DNA from: Oryzobacter faecalis
GTDB lineage: Bacteria > Actinomycetota > Actinomycetes > Actinomycetales > Dermatophilaceae
Direction: 5' to 3'
DNA length: 64,000 nucleotides
Assembly (NCBI RefSeq): GCF_046764005.1
Contig: NZ_JBKOFW010000004.1
Span: forward strand, 310,001-374,000
The translations under genes and the position numbers were made by a program. Below are positions 33,201-41,236 of the stretch, piece by piece. Numbering within the stretch: the stretch's first letter is position 1; every line of letters starts with the position of its first letter. The notes beneath the pieces were generated by a model that saw only the letters and a program-made list of their open reading frames with translations, did no database searches and had not been told where the DNA came from.

Positions 33201-35798
33201 ATGGCTGACGCCGCACGGGTGCTGCGCGGGGCCGGTCGACTCCCGAGGAGGGCGGCGCTCGCCGCCGTCGGGCAGTGGCGACAGTCGGTGCGGCAGCTGC
33301 CGATCCGCCGCCACGTCGTCCTCTACGAGGCCTTCGGGGGGCGGGGGATGCACTGCCACCCGGAAGCGATCTTCCGGACCCTCCTCGACGCCGAGGACCT
33401 CCTCCACCTCGAGCACGTGTGGGTCCTCGACGACCTCTCTCGCCACCCCGACCTGCTGCGCGCGTGGAAGGACCACCCGCGCGTCAGCTTCGTCACCCGC
33501 GACTCCCTCGCCTACGCCCGCGAGCTGTCGACTGCAGGCTTCCTCGTCAACAACGCCACCTTCCCGGCCTACTTCGGCAAGCGCGCCGGGCAGGTCTACC
33601 TCAACACCTGGCACGGCACCCCGCTCAAGCGGATGGGCTACGACGAGCCGGGCGGCATCGCGGCCACCCGCAACGTCGTGCGCAACTTCCTCATGTGCGA
33701 CTACGTGGTCTCGGGGTCGCCGGCGATGACCCGGCAGATGTACGAGTCGGCCTACCGGCTCGTCAACGTCTACCGCGGCCGGGTCCTCGAGGTCGGCAAC
33801 CCGCGCACCGACCGGATGTTCGAGGAGGACGCGCGCGCCACCGCCCGCGCCGCCCTGCGCAAGGCCGGCGTGAGGGTCACCGACGAGCAGCGCCTCGTCC
33901 TCGTCGCGCCCACCTGGCGCGGTGCGAGCTTCGCCGAGCCCGACGACGTCAGCGAGGACCTGCGCCGCCAGGTCGAGGAGATCGAGGCGGCCCTGCCCGA
34001 GGGCCACCGGGTGCTGCTCAAGGTGCACCAGCAGGTCCACGCCCTCGTGGCGGCGAACCCGGCGACGGCCGGCCTCATCGTCCCCAACGACCTGCCGGCG
34101 AACCTCGTGCTGGCCGCCGCCGACGTCCTCGTCACCGACTTCAGCAGCATCTACTACGACGCGCTCCCCACCGGCCTGCCCGTCGTGTTCCTCACCCCGG
34201 ACCTCGACCACTACCGCTCGACTCGCGGCCTCTACCTCGACGTCGACGAGCTGCCCGGCCCGGTCGTCACCGAGCCCGCGGAGGCGGCCCGCCTCGTCGC
34301 CGCGGTCGGCTCCGGAGACGCCGACGACCCGCTCGTCACCCACGCCGAGCGGTACGCCACGGCCCGCGCCACGTGGGCGCCGCGGGACGACGGCGGTGCC
34401 ACGCGGCGCCTCATCGACGTCGTGTTCCGGCGCAAGGAGGTCATCGGCGACAGCCGCGAGACCACCCGCGACGGCCGCACGACCCTGCTGATCTACCTCG
34501 GCGGGATGAAGGCCAACGGCATCACCGCCTCGGCGCTCAACCTGCTGCGCAACATCGACCACAGCCGGTTCGACGTCACCGTCCTGCACCCTTACGCCGA
34601 CACCGGTGTCGTCGCGGCGAGCGCGGCCGCCATCCCGCACGAGGTGCGCCGGCTCGCCCGCGTCGGCGGCTTCAACACCGGTGTCGTGAACCGCATCCGG
34701 CGCCAGCGCCTCCTCGACCACGGCGGTCGGATGACGCCCCGCGACATGCAGACGATGCTCCACCTGCTCTCACAGGAGTGGATGCGGTGCGTCGGCGGTG
34801 CACGCTTCGACCACCTCGTCGACTTCAGCGGCTACTCGCCGTTCTGGACCTTCCTCATGGCCGAGGCACCGACCCGCAGCCGGTCGATCTGGATGCACAA
34901 CGACCTGCTCGCCGACCAGATGCGCGAGGTCGACGGCGTCCGCCCGTACGAGAAGCACCTCGGCGCGGTCTTCTCCGCGTACCGGTACTACGACCACCTC
35001 GTGTCGGTGAGCCCGGCGCTGCGCGACATCAACGCGCGCAACCTCGCGCAGTACGCCCCCGCGGAGAAGTTCGTCGCGGCGCGCAACGCCATCGACGCCG
35101 AGCGGGTCCGCGCCGGCGCCGCCCCCGACCCCGCGGCCGAGGCGGCCTGGCCGGGCGACCACCTCTTCGAGCCGCTCGACCCGGACGTGCCGAACCCCAC
35201 TGCGGCCGACCTCGCCGCCCAGCACGGGGTGCCCGAGCTCGAGCACGAGATCACCCGCCGGCTCGCGCTGCGGCACGCCTGGACCGGCGAGGACGAGTTC
35301 ACCTTCGTCGCCGTGGGGCGCGTGTCGCCGGAGAAGAACCACGAACGGCTCGTGCGCGCCTTCGCGCGGGTCCACGCGGAGCACCCGAACGCGCGCCTCG
35401 TCGTCATCGGTGACGGGCCGCTGCGCACGCGCAACGTCGCCCTCGCCGGCGAGCTCGGCGTCGGCGACGCCGTGCGCTTCACCGGCCTCCTCGAGAACCC
35501 GTGGGCGCTCATGGCGACGTGCGACGCCTTCGTCCTCTCCAGCGACTACGAGGGCCAGCCGATGGTCATCCTCGAGGCGCTCGTCCTCGGCCTGCCCGTC
35601 GTGTCGACCTCGTTCGGGTCGGTCCGCGACGCCCTTCCCGACGGCACCGGTGTCGTCGTCGAGCGCACCGTCGACGACCTCGCCGCCGGGATGGCGCAGG
35701 CCCTGCGGGGCGAGGTGCCGAACCCTCCGTTCGACGCGGCGGAGTACAACGCGACCGTCATGGACGAGTTCGCCAGGGCGATCGGAGCCACCTCGTGA
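33201..35798 (+). CDS. Fusion: TagF-like glycerophosphotransferase + GT4 glycosyltransferase
   Basis: 865 aa. N-terminal half is a Glyphos_transf domain: NTWHGTPLKRMGYD (~135), LLKVHQQVHAL, TDFSSIYYDAL (~312). From about residue 427 (TTLLIYLGGMKANGIT) a full GT4 enzyme follows, with VAVGRVSPEKNHERLVRAFARV (~704), VVIGDGPLRTRNVALA and SSDYEGQPMVILEALVLGLPVV. One chain could alternate glycerol-phosphate and sugar transfer. ATG 33201 has GGGAGAG upstream; TACACT at 33147-33152 is a -10 candidate. Its stop overlaps the start of the ABC permease gene (GTGA), so enzyme and exporter are coupled. Confidence 0.87.
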   Translation: MADAARVLRGAGRLPRRAALAAVGQWRQSVRQLPIRRHVVLYEAFGGRGMHCHPEAIFRTLLDAEDLLHLEHVWVLDDLSRHPDLLRAWKDHPRVSFVTRDSLAYARELSTAGFLVNNATFPAYFGKRAGQVYLNTWHGTPLKRMGYDEPGGIAATRNVVRNFLMCDYVVSGSPAMTRQMYESAYRLVNVYRGRVLEVGNPRTDRMFEEDARATARAALRKAGVRVTDEQRLVLVAPTWRGASFAEPDDVSEDLRRQVEEIEAALPEGHRVLLKVHQQVHALVAANPATAGLIVPNDLPANLVLAAADVLVTDFSSIYYDALPTGLPVVFLTPDLDHYRSTRGLYLDVDELPGPVVTEPAEAARLVAAVGSGDADDPLVTHAERYATARATWAPRDDGGATRRLIDVVFRRKEVIGDSRETTRDGRTTLLIYLGGMKANGITASALNLLRNIDHSRFDVTVLHPYADTGVVAASAAAIPHEVRRLARVGGFNTGVVNRIRRQRLLDHGGRMTPRDMQTMLHLLSQEWMRCVGGARFDHLVDFSGYSPFWTFLMAEAPTRSRSIWMHNDLLADQMREVDGVRPYEKHLGAVFSAYRYYDHLVSVSPALRDINARNLAQYAPAEKFVAARNAIDAERVRAGAAPDPAAEAAWPGDHLFEPLDPDVPNPTAADLAAQHGVPELEHEITRRLALRHAWTGEDEFTFVAVGRVSPEKNHERLVRAFARVHAEHPNARLVVIGDGPLRTRNVALAGELGVGDAVRFTGLLENPWALMATCDAFVLSSDYEGQPMVILEALVLGLPVVSTSFGSVRDALPDGTGVVVERTVDDLAAGMAQALRGEVPNPPFDAAEYNATVMDEFARAIGATS

Positions 35799-36598
35799 TC
35801 GAGCGGACGACAGCCGTCTGGGACAAGCGCAAGGTCCTCGCCACGCTCGTGCGCCGCGACCTGCGGGTCCGCTACGCCTCGAGCATCCTCGGCTACGTGT
35901 GGACGATCCTCGACCCGCTCCTGATGTCGCTGATCTACTTCGTCGTCTTCGTCTACATCTTCCGGCGCGACGACCTCGGGCACTCGCCGTACTTCCTCTT
36001 CCTCGTCGTCGGCCTGCTCAGCTGGCAGTGGTTCTCCTCGGTGCTCACCGACACCTCGCGCGCCCTGCTCTCCGAGGCGCGCCTCGTGCGCTCGACGCGG
36101 CTGCCGCGCGAGATCTGGGTCGTGCGGGTCGTCCTGAGCAAGGGCGTCGAGTACCTGCTCTCGCTGCCGGTGCTGCTCACCTTCCTCGTCGTCTACCTCG
36201 TGCGCGGCGAGGCCCACCTCAACGGGTGGCTCGTCATGTTCCCGCTGGCGGTGGTCCTTCAGGGGATCGGGCTGCTCGGGATGGGGCTGATCCTCGCCCC
36301 GGTCACGGTCCTCGTCACCGACATGCAGCGCGTCGTCCGCATCGTGCTGCGGATGCTCTTCTACATCACCCCCGTCATCTACAGCGCCCAGCTCGTGCCC
36401 CAGCCGTGGCAGAAGCTCACCTGGCTGAACCCGATGACGGGCGTGCTCGAGATGATGCGCGCCGGCTTCTTCCGGCACGACCGCTACCCGATCGACTGGG
36501 GCGCCATCGGCGCCTCGGTCGTCATCTCCCTCGTCCTCCTCGTCGTCGGGTTCGCGGTGTTCCGCCGGCTCGAGCGCGCGGTCCTCAAGGAGATCTGA
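35795..36598 (+). CDS. Teichoic-acid/polysaccharide ABC exporter permease (TagG/Wzm)
   Basis: 267 aa, ABC-2 family. Six hydrophobic segments; N-terminal amphipathic DKRKVLATLVRRDLRVRYASSILG, then VWTILDPLLMSLIYFVVFVYIF, and RMLFYITPVIYSAQ as in Wzm/TagG. Exports undecaprenyl-linked polymer. GTG 35795 overlaps the previous stop, and its own TGA overlaps the ATPase ATG (TGATG). Confidence 0.92.
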   Translation: MIERTTAVWDKRKVLATLVRRDLRVRYASSILGYVWTILDPLLMSLIYFVVFVYIFRRDDLGHSPYFLFLVVGLLSWQWFSSVLTDTSRALLSEARLVRSTRLPREIWVVRVVLSKGVEYLLSLPVLLTFLVVYLVRGEAHLNGWLVMFPLAVVLQGIGLLGMGLILAPVTVLVTDMQRVVRIVLRMLFYITPVIYSAQLVPQPWQKLTWLNPMTGVLEMMRAGFFRHDRYPIDWGAIGASVVISLVLLVVGFAVFRRLERAVLKEI

Positions 36599-37368
36599 TG
36601 GGCGACACCGTCCTCGCGGACACCGTCATCTCGGTCGACGGGCTCGGCATCGAGTTCTACCGCTCGCGCCGGCGCAAGATGCAGCTGCGGGAGCTGCTCT
36701 TCCACGGCCGCTCCGGCGCGCCGGTCGAGACCTTCTGGGCGCTGCGCGACGTCTCGTTCGACATCACCGCCGGCGAGGCCGTCGGGGTCGTCGGCGGCAA
36801 CGGCGGCGGCAAGAGCACCCTGCTGAAGATGATCGCCGGCGTCCTGCTCCCCGACGAGGGATCGGTCGACGTCCGCGGCGGCGTCGCCCCCATGATCGAG
36901 CTGACGGGCGGCTTCGTCGGCGAGCTGACGGCCCGCGACAACGTCTACCTCACCGGTGGCCTGCACGGCCTGTCCAAGGACGAGATCGACGACCGCTTCG
37001 ACGACATCATCGAGTTCGCCGGGCCGCAGGTGAAGGCCGGCCTCGACATGCCCTACCGCCACTTCTCCTCGGGGATGCAGGTGCGGCTCGGGTTCGCGGT
37101 CATCACGACCCTCGACGAGCCGATCGTCCTCGTCGACGAGGTGCTCGCGGTGGGGGACAAGGCGTTCCGCGAGAAGTGCTACCAGCGGATGGAGCAGCTC
37201 CTGGCCGCGGGGCGCACGCTCTTCCTCGTCAGCCACAGCGAGCCGGACCTGCGCCGGTTCTGCACGCGGGGCCTGTACCTGCGCCAGGGCGAGCTGCGCA
37301 CCGACGGCACCATCGCCGAGGCGCTCGCCCAGTACGACGAGGACACGAGCGCCGGCAACGGCCGCTGA
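36598..37368 (+). CDS. Teichoic-acid/polysaccharide ABC exporter ATPase (TagH/Wzt)
   Basis: 256 aa. Walker A is GGNGGGKST (Gly where most have Ala), the signature is HFSSGMQVRLGF, Walker B IVLVDEVLAVGD, and H-loop LVSHS. An N-terminal extension with EFYRSRRRKMQLRELLFHGR fits the gate-helix insert of Wzt/TagH proteins. There is no C-terminal carbohydrate-binding domain, so export probably does not depend on recognition of a chain terminator. Last gene of the 33201-37368 operon. Confidence 0.93.
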   Translation: MGDTVLADTVISVDGLGIEFYRSRRRKMQLRELLFHGRSGAPVETFWALRDVSFDITAGEAVGVVGGNGGGKSTLLKMIAGVLLPDEGSVDVRGGVAPMIELTGGFVGELTARDNVYLTGGLHGLSKDEIDDRFDDIIEFAGPQVKAGLDMPYRHFSSGMQVRLGFAVITTLDEPIVLVDEVLAVGDKAFREKCYQRMEQLLAAGRTLFLVSHSEPDLRRFCTRGLYLRQGELRTDGTIAEALAQYDEDTSAGNGR

Positions 37369-37397
37369 CGCGGGGCGGGCCCAGCCCGCGGCGTCAG
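37365..37397. terminator. Bidirectional hairpin between tagH-like and DUF2304 genes
   Basis: CTGACGC (37365-37371) pairs with GCGTCAG (37391-37397), and inside GCGGGC pairs with GCCCGC around a 3-nt loop. Both convergent stop codons are in the outer stem. Confidence 0.65.
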
Positions 37398-37777
37398 GTC
37401 CGCGGTCCGGCCACGTCCGCGGCGCCGGTCCCGGCCCCCGGGGGCGGGGCGCCGGCCTCGTCGAGGGCGATCCGGCGCGCGAGGCGGGTGTAGCGGGTCT
37501 CCATGTCGCGGAAGCGGAGGTACGTCGTCACCGTGCTCGACAGGAACGCCACGACGAGGGCGTAGAGGACCAGGTCGGCGCCGCGCCCGACGCCCAGGGA
37601 GTTCGCGAGCGCGGTCCACGTCCTCGGGAAGAGGATGGTCACGACGGCGAACGCGGCGAAGAGCAGCAGCCCGATCCGGCGCACCGCCTGGCTGCGCTCC
37701 CCGCGCGAGCGGAACAGCCGGGCGGCGACCGCGACGACCGCCGCGATGAGGACGATCTGGACGAGGACGATCTTCAC
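37394..37777 (-). CDS. DUF2304 membrane protein
   Basis: 127 aa with three hydrophobic segments (LVQIVLIAAVVAVAARLF, IGLLLFAAFAVVTILF, ADLVLYALVVAFLSSTVTTYL) followed by a charged helix METRYTRLARRIALDEA and a Pro/Gly-rich tail. DUF2304 proteins are regularly encoded next to DPM1-like GT2 enzymes, as here (25 nt after the GT2 stop), and are thought to act with them at the membrane. Confidence 0.87.
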   Translation of the reverse strand: MKIVLVQIVLIAAVVAVAARLFRSRGERSQAVRRIGLLLFAAFAVVTILFPRTWTALANSLGVGRGADLVLYALVVAFLSSTVTTYLRFRDMETRYTRLARRIALDEAGAPPPGAGTGAADVAGPRT

Positions 37778-37802
37778 GGTCGGCCCCTCCTCGTGGGTCG
37801 GG

Positions 37803-38489
37803 TCATCGGAGGATGAGGTCGGCGAGGATGTTGACGGCGTTCCACAGCGACTGGCCCTTGGCCTTCGAGTAGTCGGTGTAGAGGATGTGGACCGGGCTCT
37901 CTCCGTACCGCACGCCGAGCCGGCCGATCTGGTGGACGAGCTCGCTCGCGTGCGCCATCCGGTTCTGGGTGATCTCGATGCGGGAGACGACGTCGCGCGA
38001 CAACACCCGCAGCCCGTTGTGGGCGTCGGTGAGCCGGGTGCCGGTCGTGAGGTTCGTGTAGCCGACGGCGGCCCGCAGGACGAGCTTCTTCAGCACGCCG
38101 GCCTCGGTGCGGTCGTCGAGGAAGCGGGAGCCGAAGACGACGTCCAGGCCCTCCTCCTGCGCCTTGCGCACCATCTCGACGACGTCGGCCACCTGGTGCT
38201 GGCCGTCGGCGTCGAAGGTGACGACCCAGCGCATCGACGGCACGGAGAGGGCGTACTCGAACCCGGTCTGGAGGGCGGCGCCCTGTCCGAGGTTGACCGG
38301 GTGGCGCACGACGGTGGCCCCCGCCGCGGCCGCGGCCTCGCCGCTGCCGTCGGACGAGCCGTCGTCGACGCAGACGACGTGGGGGAAGGTCTGTCGCACC
38401 GTGCGGACGACGTCGCCGATGACCGTCGCCTCGTTGTAGAGGGGGACCACGAGCCAGACGCCGTCGGTCGCGTGCAGTGCCTCACTCAT
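37803..38489 (-). CDS. Polyprenyl-phosphate glycosyltransferase (GT2, DPM1-like)
   Basis: 228 aa, soluble GT2. VWLVVPLYNEATVIGDVVRTV, VVCVDDGSSDGSGEAA, VTFDADGQHQ (DxD metal site), GSRFLDDRTEAG and TDAHNGLRVLSRDV are clear. Enzymes of this type load a sugar on undecaprenyl phosphate for later use outside the cell, for example by GT-C proteins. ATG 38489 is 8 nt after TAGGCT and has no Shine-Dalgarno, so a longer in-frame reading upstream is not used. Confidence 0.88.
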   Translation of the reverse strand: MSEALHATDGVWLVVPLYNEATVIGDVVRTVRQTFPHVVCVDDGSSDGSGEAAAAAGATVVRHPVNLGQGAALQTGFEYALSVPSMRWVVTFDADGQHQVADVVEMVRKAQEEGLDVVFGSRFLDDRTEAGVLKKLVLRAAVGYTNLTTGTRLTDAHNGLRVLSRDVVSRIEITQNRMAHASELVHQIGRLGVRYGESPVHILYTDYSKAKGQSLWNAVNILADLILR

Positions 38490-38497
38490 CGCGGTAC

Positions 38498-38503
38498 AGC
38501 CTA
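38498..38503 (-). promoter_or_regulatory. -10 element TAGGCT (leaderless GT2 mRNA)
   Basis: Minus-strand TAGGCT, exactly 8 nt before ATG. The same hexamer and spacing occur before the genes at 52363 and 58152. Confidence 0.55.
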
Positions 38504-38610
38504 GGGCCCCCGGGTGGACGGGCCCCGCGCCACCCACCGGGCGGTACCAACGGCGCCGCGTCGCGTGGCGTCGTCGCAGGTCGGGGGCCGAGATCGTGAT
38601 GCGTTGCCCT

Positions 38611-38624
38611 GTGACCTGAGTGAC
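38611..38624 (+). promoter_or_regulatory. GTGAC-N4-GTGAC direct repeat upstream of the SpoIID/CWB2 gene
   Basis: Two GTGAC boxes with a 9-nt period, preceded by CCT. An equal arrangement stands at 45408-45421, and a half copy (CCTGTGACCTG) at 41145-41155, each before a cell-wall protein gene. The spacing resembles MtrA-type response-regulator boxes; this is inferred. Confidence 0.4.
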
Positions 38625-38641
38625 GGGTGTGTCAGACTCGA

Positions 38642-40966
38642 ATGGTGCCTCGTCCTCGGTCCGTCCCCCGTTCCGCTGCCCTCGTCGGCGTCACCGTCGT
38701 CGGCCTCCTCACGGCCGCGACCGTGCCCGCGGTCGCGGCGGGGGGTGTCGCGAGCGCCCCGTCCGTGGCGCCCTCCGCGGCCCCGGGCCCGGGGCCCGAC
38801 CTGTCCGAGTGGGGAGTGGGACAGGACCGGCCGACCCCCGGCGGCGAGCGCGACACGGGTGCGGACGAGGCCGCGCGCACGGCGGACGCCGCCTCGTCCT
38901 CCGCCTCTGCCGCCGCCCCCTCCTCGTGGGTGGTGCGCGGCGCCGGCTGGGGCCACAGCCTCGGGATGAGCCAGTACGGCGCGATGGAGATGGCCAAGGA
39001 CGGCCGCACGGCGAAGCAGATCCTCGCGCACTACTACACGGGCACGACCTACGACGCCGTCCCCGACTCCGTCTGGGTCAACGTCAACCTGCTGCAGGGC
39101 ACGACCTCGACGACCGTGACGTCCGCGGCGCACCCCGCCGGGGCGACCGGCGGGGGCCGGTTCACCGTGACGGTCGGCGGGGCCGCGATGCAGGCCGGCG
39201 GACCGGCCTCGGTGACCTTCTCGATGGCCGGCGGGCAGGTACGCGCCACGTGCGCCTCGTGCACCCCGACGACGACCCTCGACGGCGCCTCCGCCGTCGT
39301 CGAGTGGGACGACCGCTCACCGAGCGCCACCGGGCCGACCCTGCTCACCGTCGGCGGCAAGAAGTACCGCGACGGCGTCCTCGTCGTGACGCCTCGCTCG
39401 ACGACGAGCCTCAACGTCGTCAACCAGGTCCGCGTCCACGACGAGTACCTCGACTACCTCGCCGAGAGCCCGTGGTCGTGGCCGGTCGAGGCGCTCAAGG
39501 CCCAGGCGGCAGCGGCGCGCGGCTACGTCCTCGTCAAGCAGGCCGCGGGCCTGCGGAGCTCGTGCAACTGCCACGTCCTCAACACGAGCGCCGACCAGGT
39601 CTTCGGCGGCTACAGCACGGTGCTCTCGAACGGCAACGAGCCGTACTGGCCGAGCTGGCGCTCGGCCGTCCGGGCCACCGGCAGCGCCACCACCGGGTAC
39701 GTCGCGCGCTCCGGCGGCGCGATCATCTCGGCGTACTACTCCTCCTCCCACGGCGGCCGGTCCGAGAACAACGAGGACGTGTGGGGCGGCACCCCGCTGT
39801 CATACATCCGCGGCGTCGACGACCCGTGGAGCCTGCGGCCCAGCAACCCCAACCGCTCCTGGCGCTCGACGCCGTCGCAGGCGTCGCTGGCGTCGGCGTT
39901 CGGCCTCGCCGACGTCGTCCGCCTCGACCTGCGCGACCGCACGGTCAACGGTGGGGTCCACACCGCGACCGCCACCTCGTCCTCCGGAGCCACTGCGACG
40001 ATCACCGGCGAGCAGCTGCGGACCCGCCTCGGCATCAAGTCGATCGCCGTGCGCCACCTCACCGGCCGGCTGTCCGGCAGCGACCGGTACGCCACGGGCG
40101 CGGCGGTCGCCCAGCGGGTCGCACCCTCGGCGACCTCGGTCGTCCTCGCGGCGGGCGACTCCAGCCTCGTCGACGCCGCCGTGTCCGGTCCGCTCGCCGG
40201 CACGCTCGTCGCCCCGCTGCTGCTCACCGCCCGCACCTACCTGCCGGCCGCCACGGTGGCCGAGCTGAACCGGCGCGGCTCGACCGTCAGGACGGCCTAT
40301 GTCGTCGGTGGCCCGGGCGTCGTGTCCGAGGCCGTCGTGTCGGCCCTCAAGGGCCGCGGGCTCACCGTCGTCCGCGTGGCCGGGTCCGACCGGTACGGCA
40401 CGTCGGAAGCCGTGGCTGCCCAGATCGCCTCGCGCAGAACCGTGTCCGGCATCGTCGTCGTCGGCGGCGACGGGCTCGCCGACGCGCTGGGCGCCTCGGG
40501 CGCCGCGAACGCGACGAAGGAGCCGATCCTCCTCACCCCCGCCGCCGGTCTCGCCGAGGCGACCCGCCGGGCGCTGACGACGACGAAGGCGACGCACGCC
40601 CGGGTCGTCGGCGGCGAGTCGGTCGTCGGGCCCGCGGTGGTCTCCGAGCTGACGTCACGGGGGCTCCAGGTCGTGCGCCTCGCCGGGGACGACCGCTACG
40701 GGTCCTCCGCGGCCGTCGCCGAGTTCTACCGCACCCGGGTGCCCTCGACCGCCGAGGTCGTCCTCACGGCCGGGGCCGACGAGGCCCTCGTCGACTCCCT
40801 CGTCGCCGGCAGCCTCGGCAAGCTCCTCGTCCTCACCTCCCGCGGCTCGCTGCCCGAGGCGACGGCGCGCACCCTCCAGCGCACCGCCGACCTCGACCTC
40901 GTCACCGCCGTCGGCGGGACGAGCGCCGTGCCCGCGGGCCTGCTCACCGCAGCCGCCCGCAGCTGA
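38642..40966 (+). CDS. SpoIID/LytB-domain protein with three CWB2 modules
   Basis: 774 aa, secreted. Signal segment SAALVGVTVVGLLTAATVPAVAAG. SpoIID/LytB domain: GWGHSLGMSQYGAMEMAKDG, ILAHYYTGT, EALKAQAAAARGYVL, SAYYSSSHGGRSENNEDVWGG. This family includes a lytic transglycosylase (SpoIID) and an amidase enhancer (LytB). The C-terminal ~310 residues are three CWB2 modules (RLSGSDRYATGAAVA, RVAGSDRYGTSEAVA, RLAGDDRYGSSAAVA). ATG 38642 is chosen over GTG 38627; no clear Shine-Dalgarno. Likely remodels peptidoglycan while held on a wall polymer. Confidence 0.87.
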   Translation: MVPRPRSVPRSAALVGVTVVGLLTAATVPAVAAGGVASAPSVAPSAAPGPGPDLSEWGVGQDRPTPGGERDTGADEAARTADAASSSASAAAPSSWVVRGAGWGHSLGMSQYGAMEMAKDGRTAKQILAHYYTGTTYDAVPDSVWVNVNLLQGTTSTTVTSAAHPAGATGGGRFTVTVGGAAMQAGGPASVTFSMAGGQVRATCASCTPTTTLDGASAVVEWDDRSPSATGPTLLTVGGKKYRDGVLVVTPRSTTSLNVVNQVRVHDEYLDYLAESPWSWPVEALKAQAAAARGYVLVKQAAGLRSSCNCHVLNTSADQVFGGYSTVLSNGNEPYWPSWRSAVRATGSATTGYVARSGGAIISAYYSSSHGGRSENNEDVWGGTPLSYIRGVDDPWSLRPSNPNRSWRSTPSQASLASAFGLADVVRLDLRDRTVNGGVHTATATSSSGATATITGEQLRTRLGIKSIAVRHLTGRLSGSDRYATGAAVAQRVAPSATSVVLAAGDSSLVDAAVSGPLAGTLVAPLLLTARTYLPAATVAELNRRGSTVRTAYVVGGPGVVSEAVVSALKGRGLTVVRVAGSDRYGTSEAVAAQIASRRTVSGIVVVGGDGLADALGASGAANATKEPILLTPAAGLAEATRRALTTTKATHARVVGGESVVGPAVVSELTSRGLQVVRLAGDDRYGSSAAVAEFYRTRVPSTAEVVLTAGADEALVDSLVAGSLGKLLVLTSRGSLPEATARTLQRTADLDLVTAVGGTSAVPAGLLTAAARS

Positions 40967-40987
40967 CCCGCCCCAGCCCCCTCATCT

Positions 40988-41041
40988 CGACCTACCGCCT
41001 GGTCGGTGTCGCGATCACAGCACTGACCAGGCGGTAGGTCG
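40988..41041. repeat. Palindrome family 2, copy a
   Basis: Perfect 17-bp arms CGACCTACCGCCTGGTC and complement (40988-41004, 41025-41041) around 20 nt, 21 nt after the SpoIID/CWB2 stop. Very similar to copy b at 43600. Likely terminator and possibly a mobile palindrome. Confidence 0.8.
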
Positions 41042-41236
41042 GACCGAGGGCGAGGTCGGAGCGGCCTCGGGATGCGGATCGCACGGCCGAAGGACGCCTC
41101 GAGCCACGAGATGCGCGGCCCACAGGGCGTGGCGCCGGGAGAATCCTGTGACCTGTGGGGTTCGGGAGGCGCGTGGGACCGGCCTGTGTGACAGTGGAGG
41201 TCCCTGCACCCCCTGCACCTTCGGTTGGTCCTCGCC

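Noticed and set aside
33270..35420. Long Arg/Pro-rich frame overlapping the TagF-GT4 fusion
   Set aside because: Same-strand +1-type shadow with no domain pattern; the 33201 frame has clear catalytic motifs.
37803..38537. Longer DPM1-like GT2 starting at 38537
   Set aside because: The extra 16 residues have no homology-like pattern and the -10 element falls inside them; ATG 38489 fits a leaderless start.
38627..38641. Upstream GTG start for the SpoIID/CWB2 protein
   Set aside because: It adds only MCQTR, with no ribosome binding site; ATG 38642 gives a normal signal peptide.
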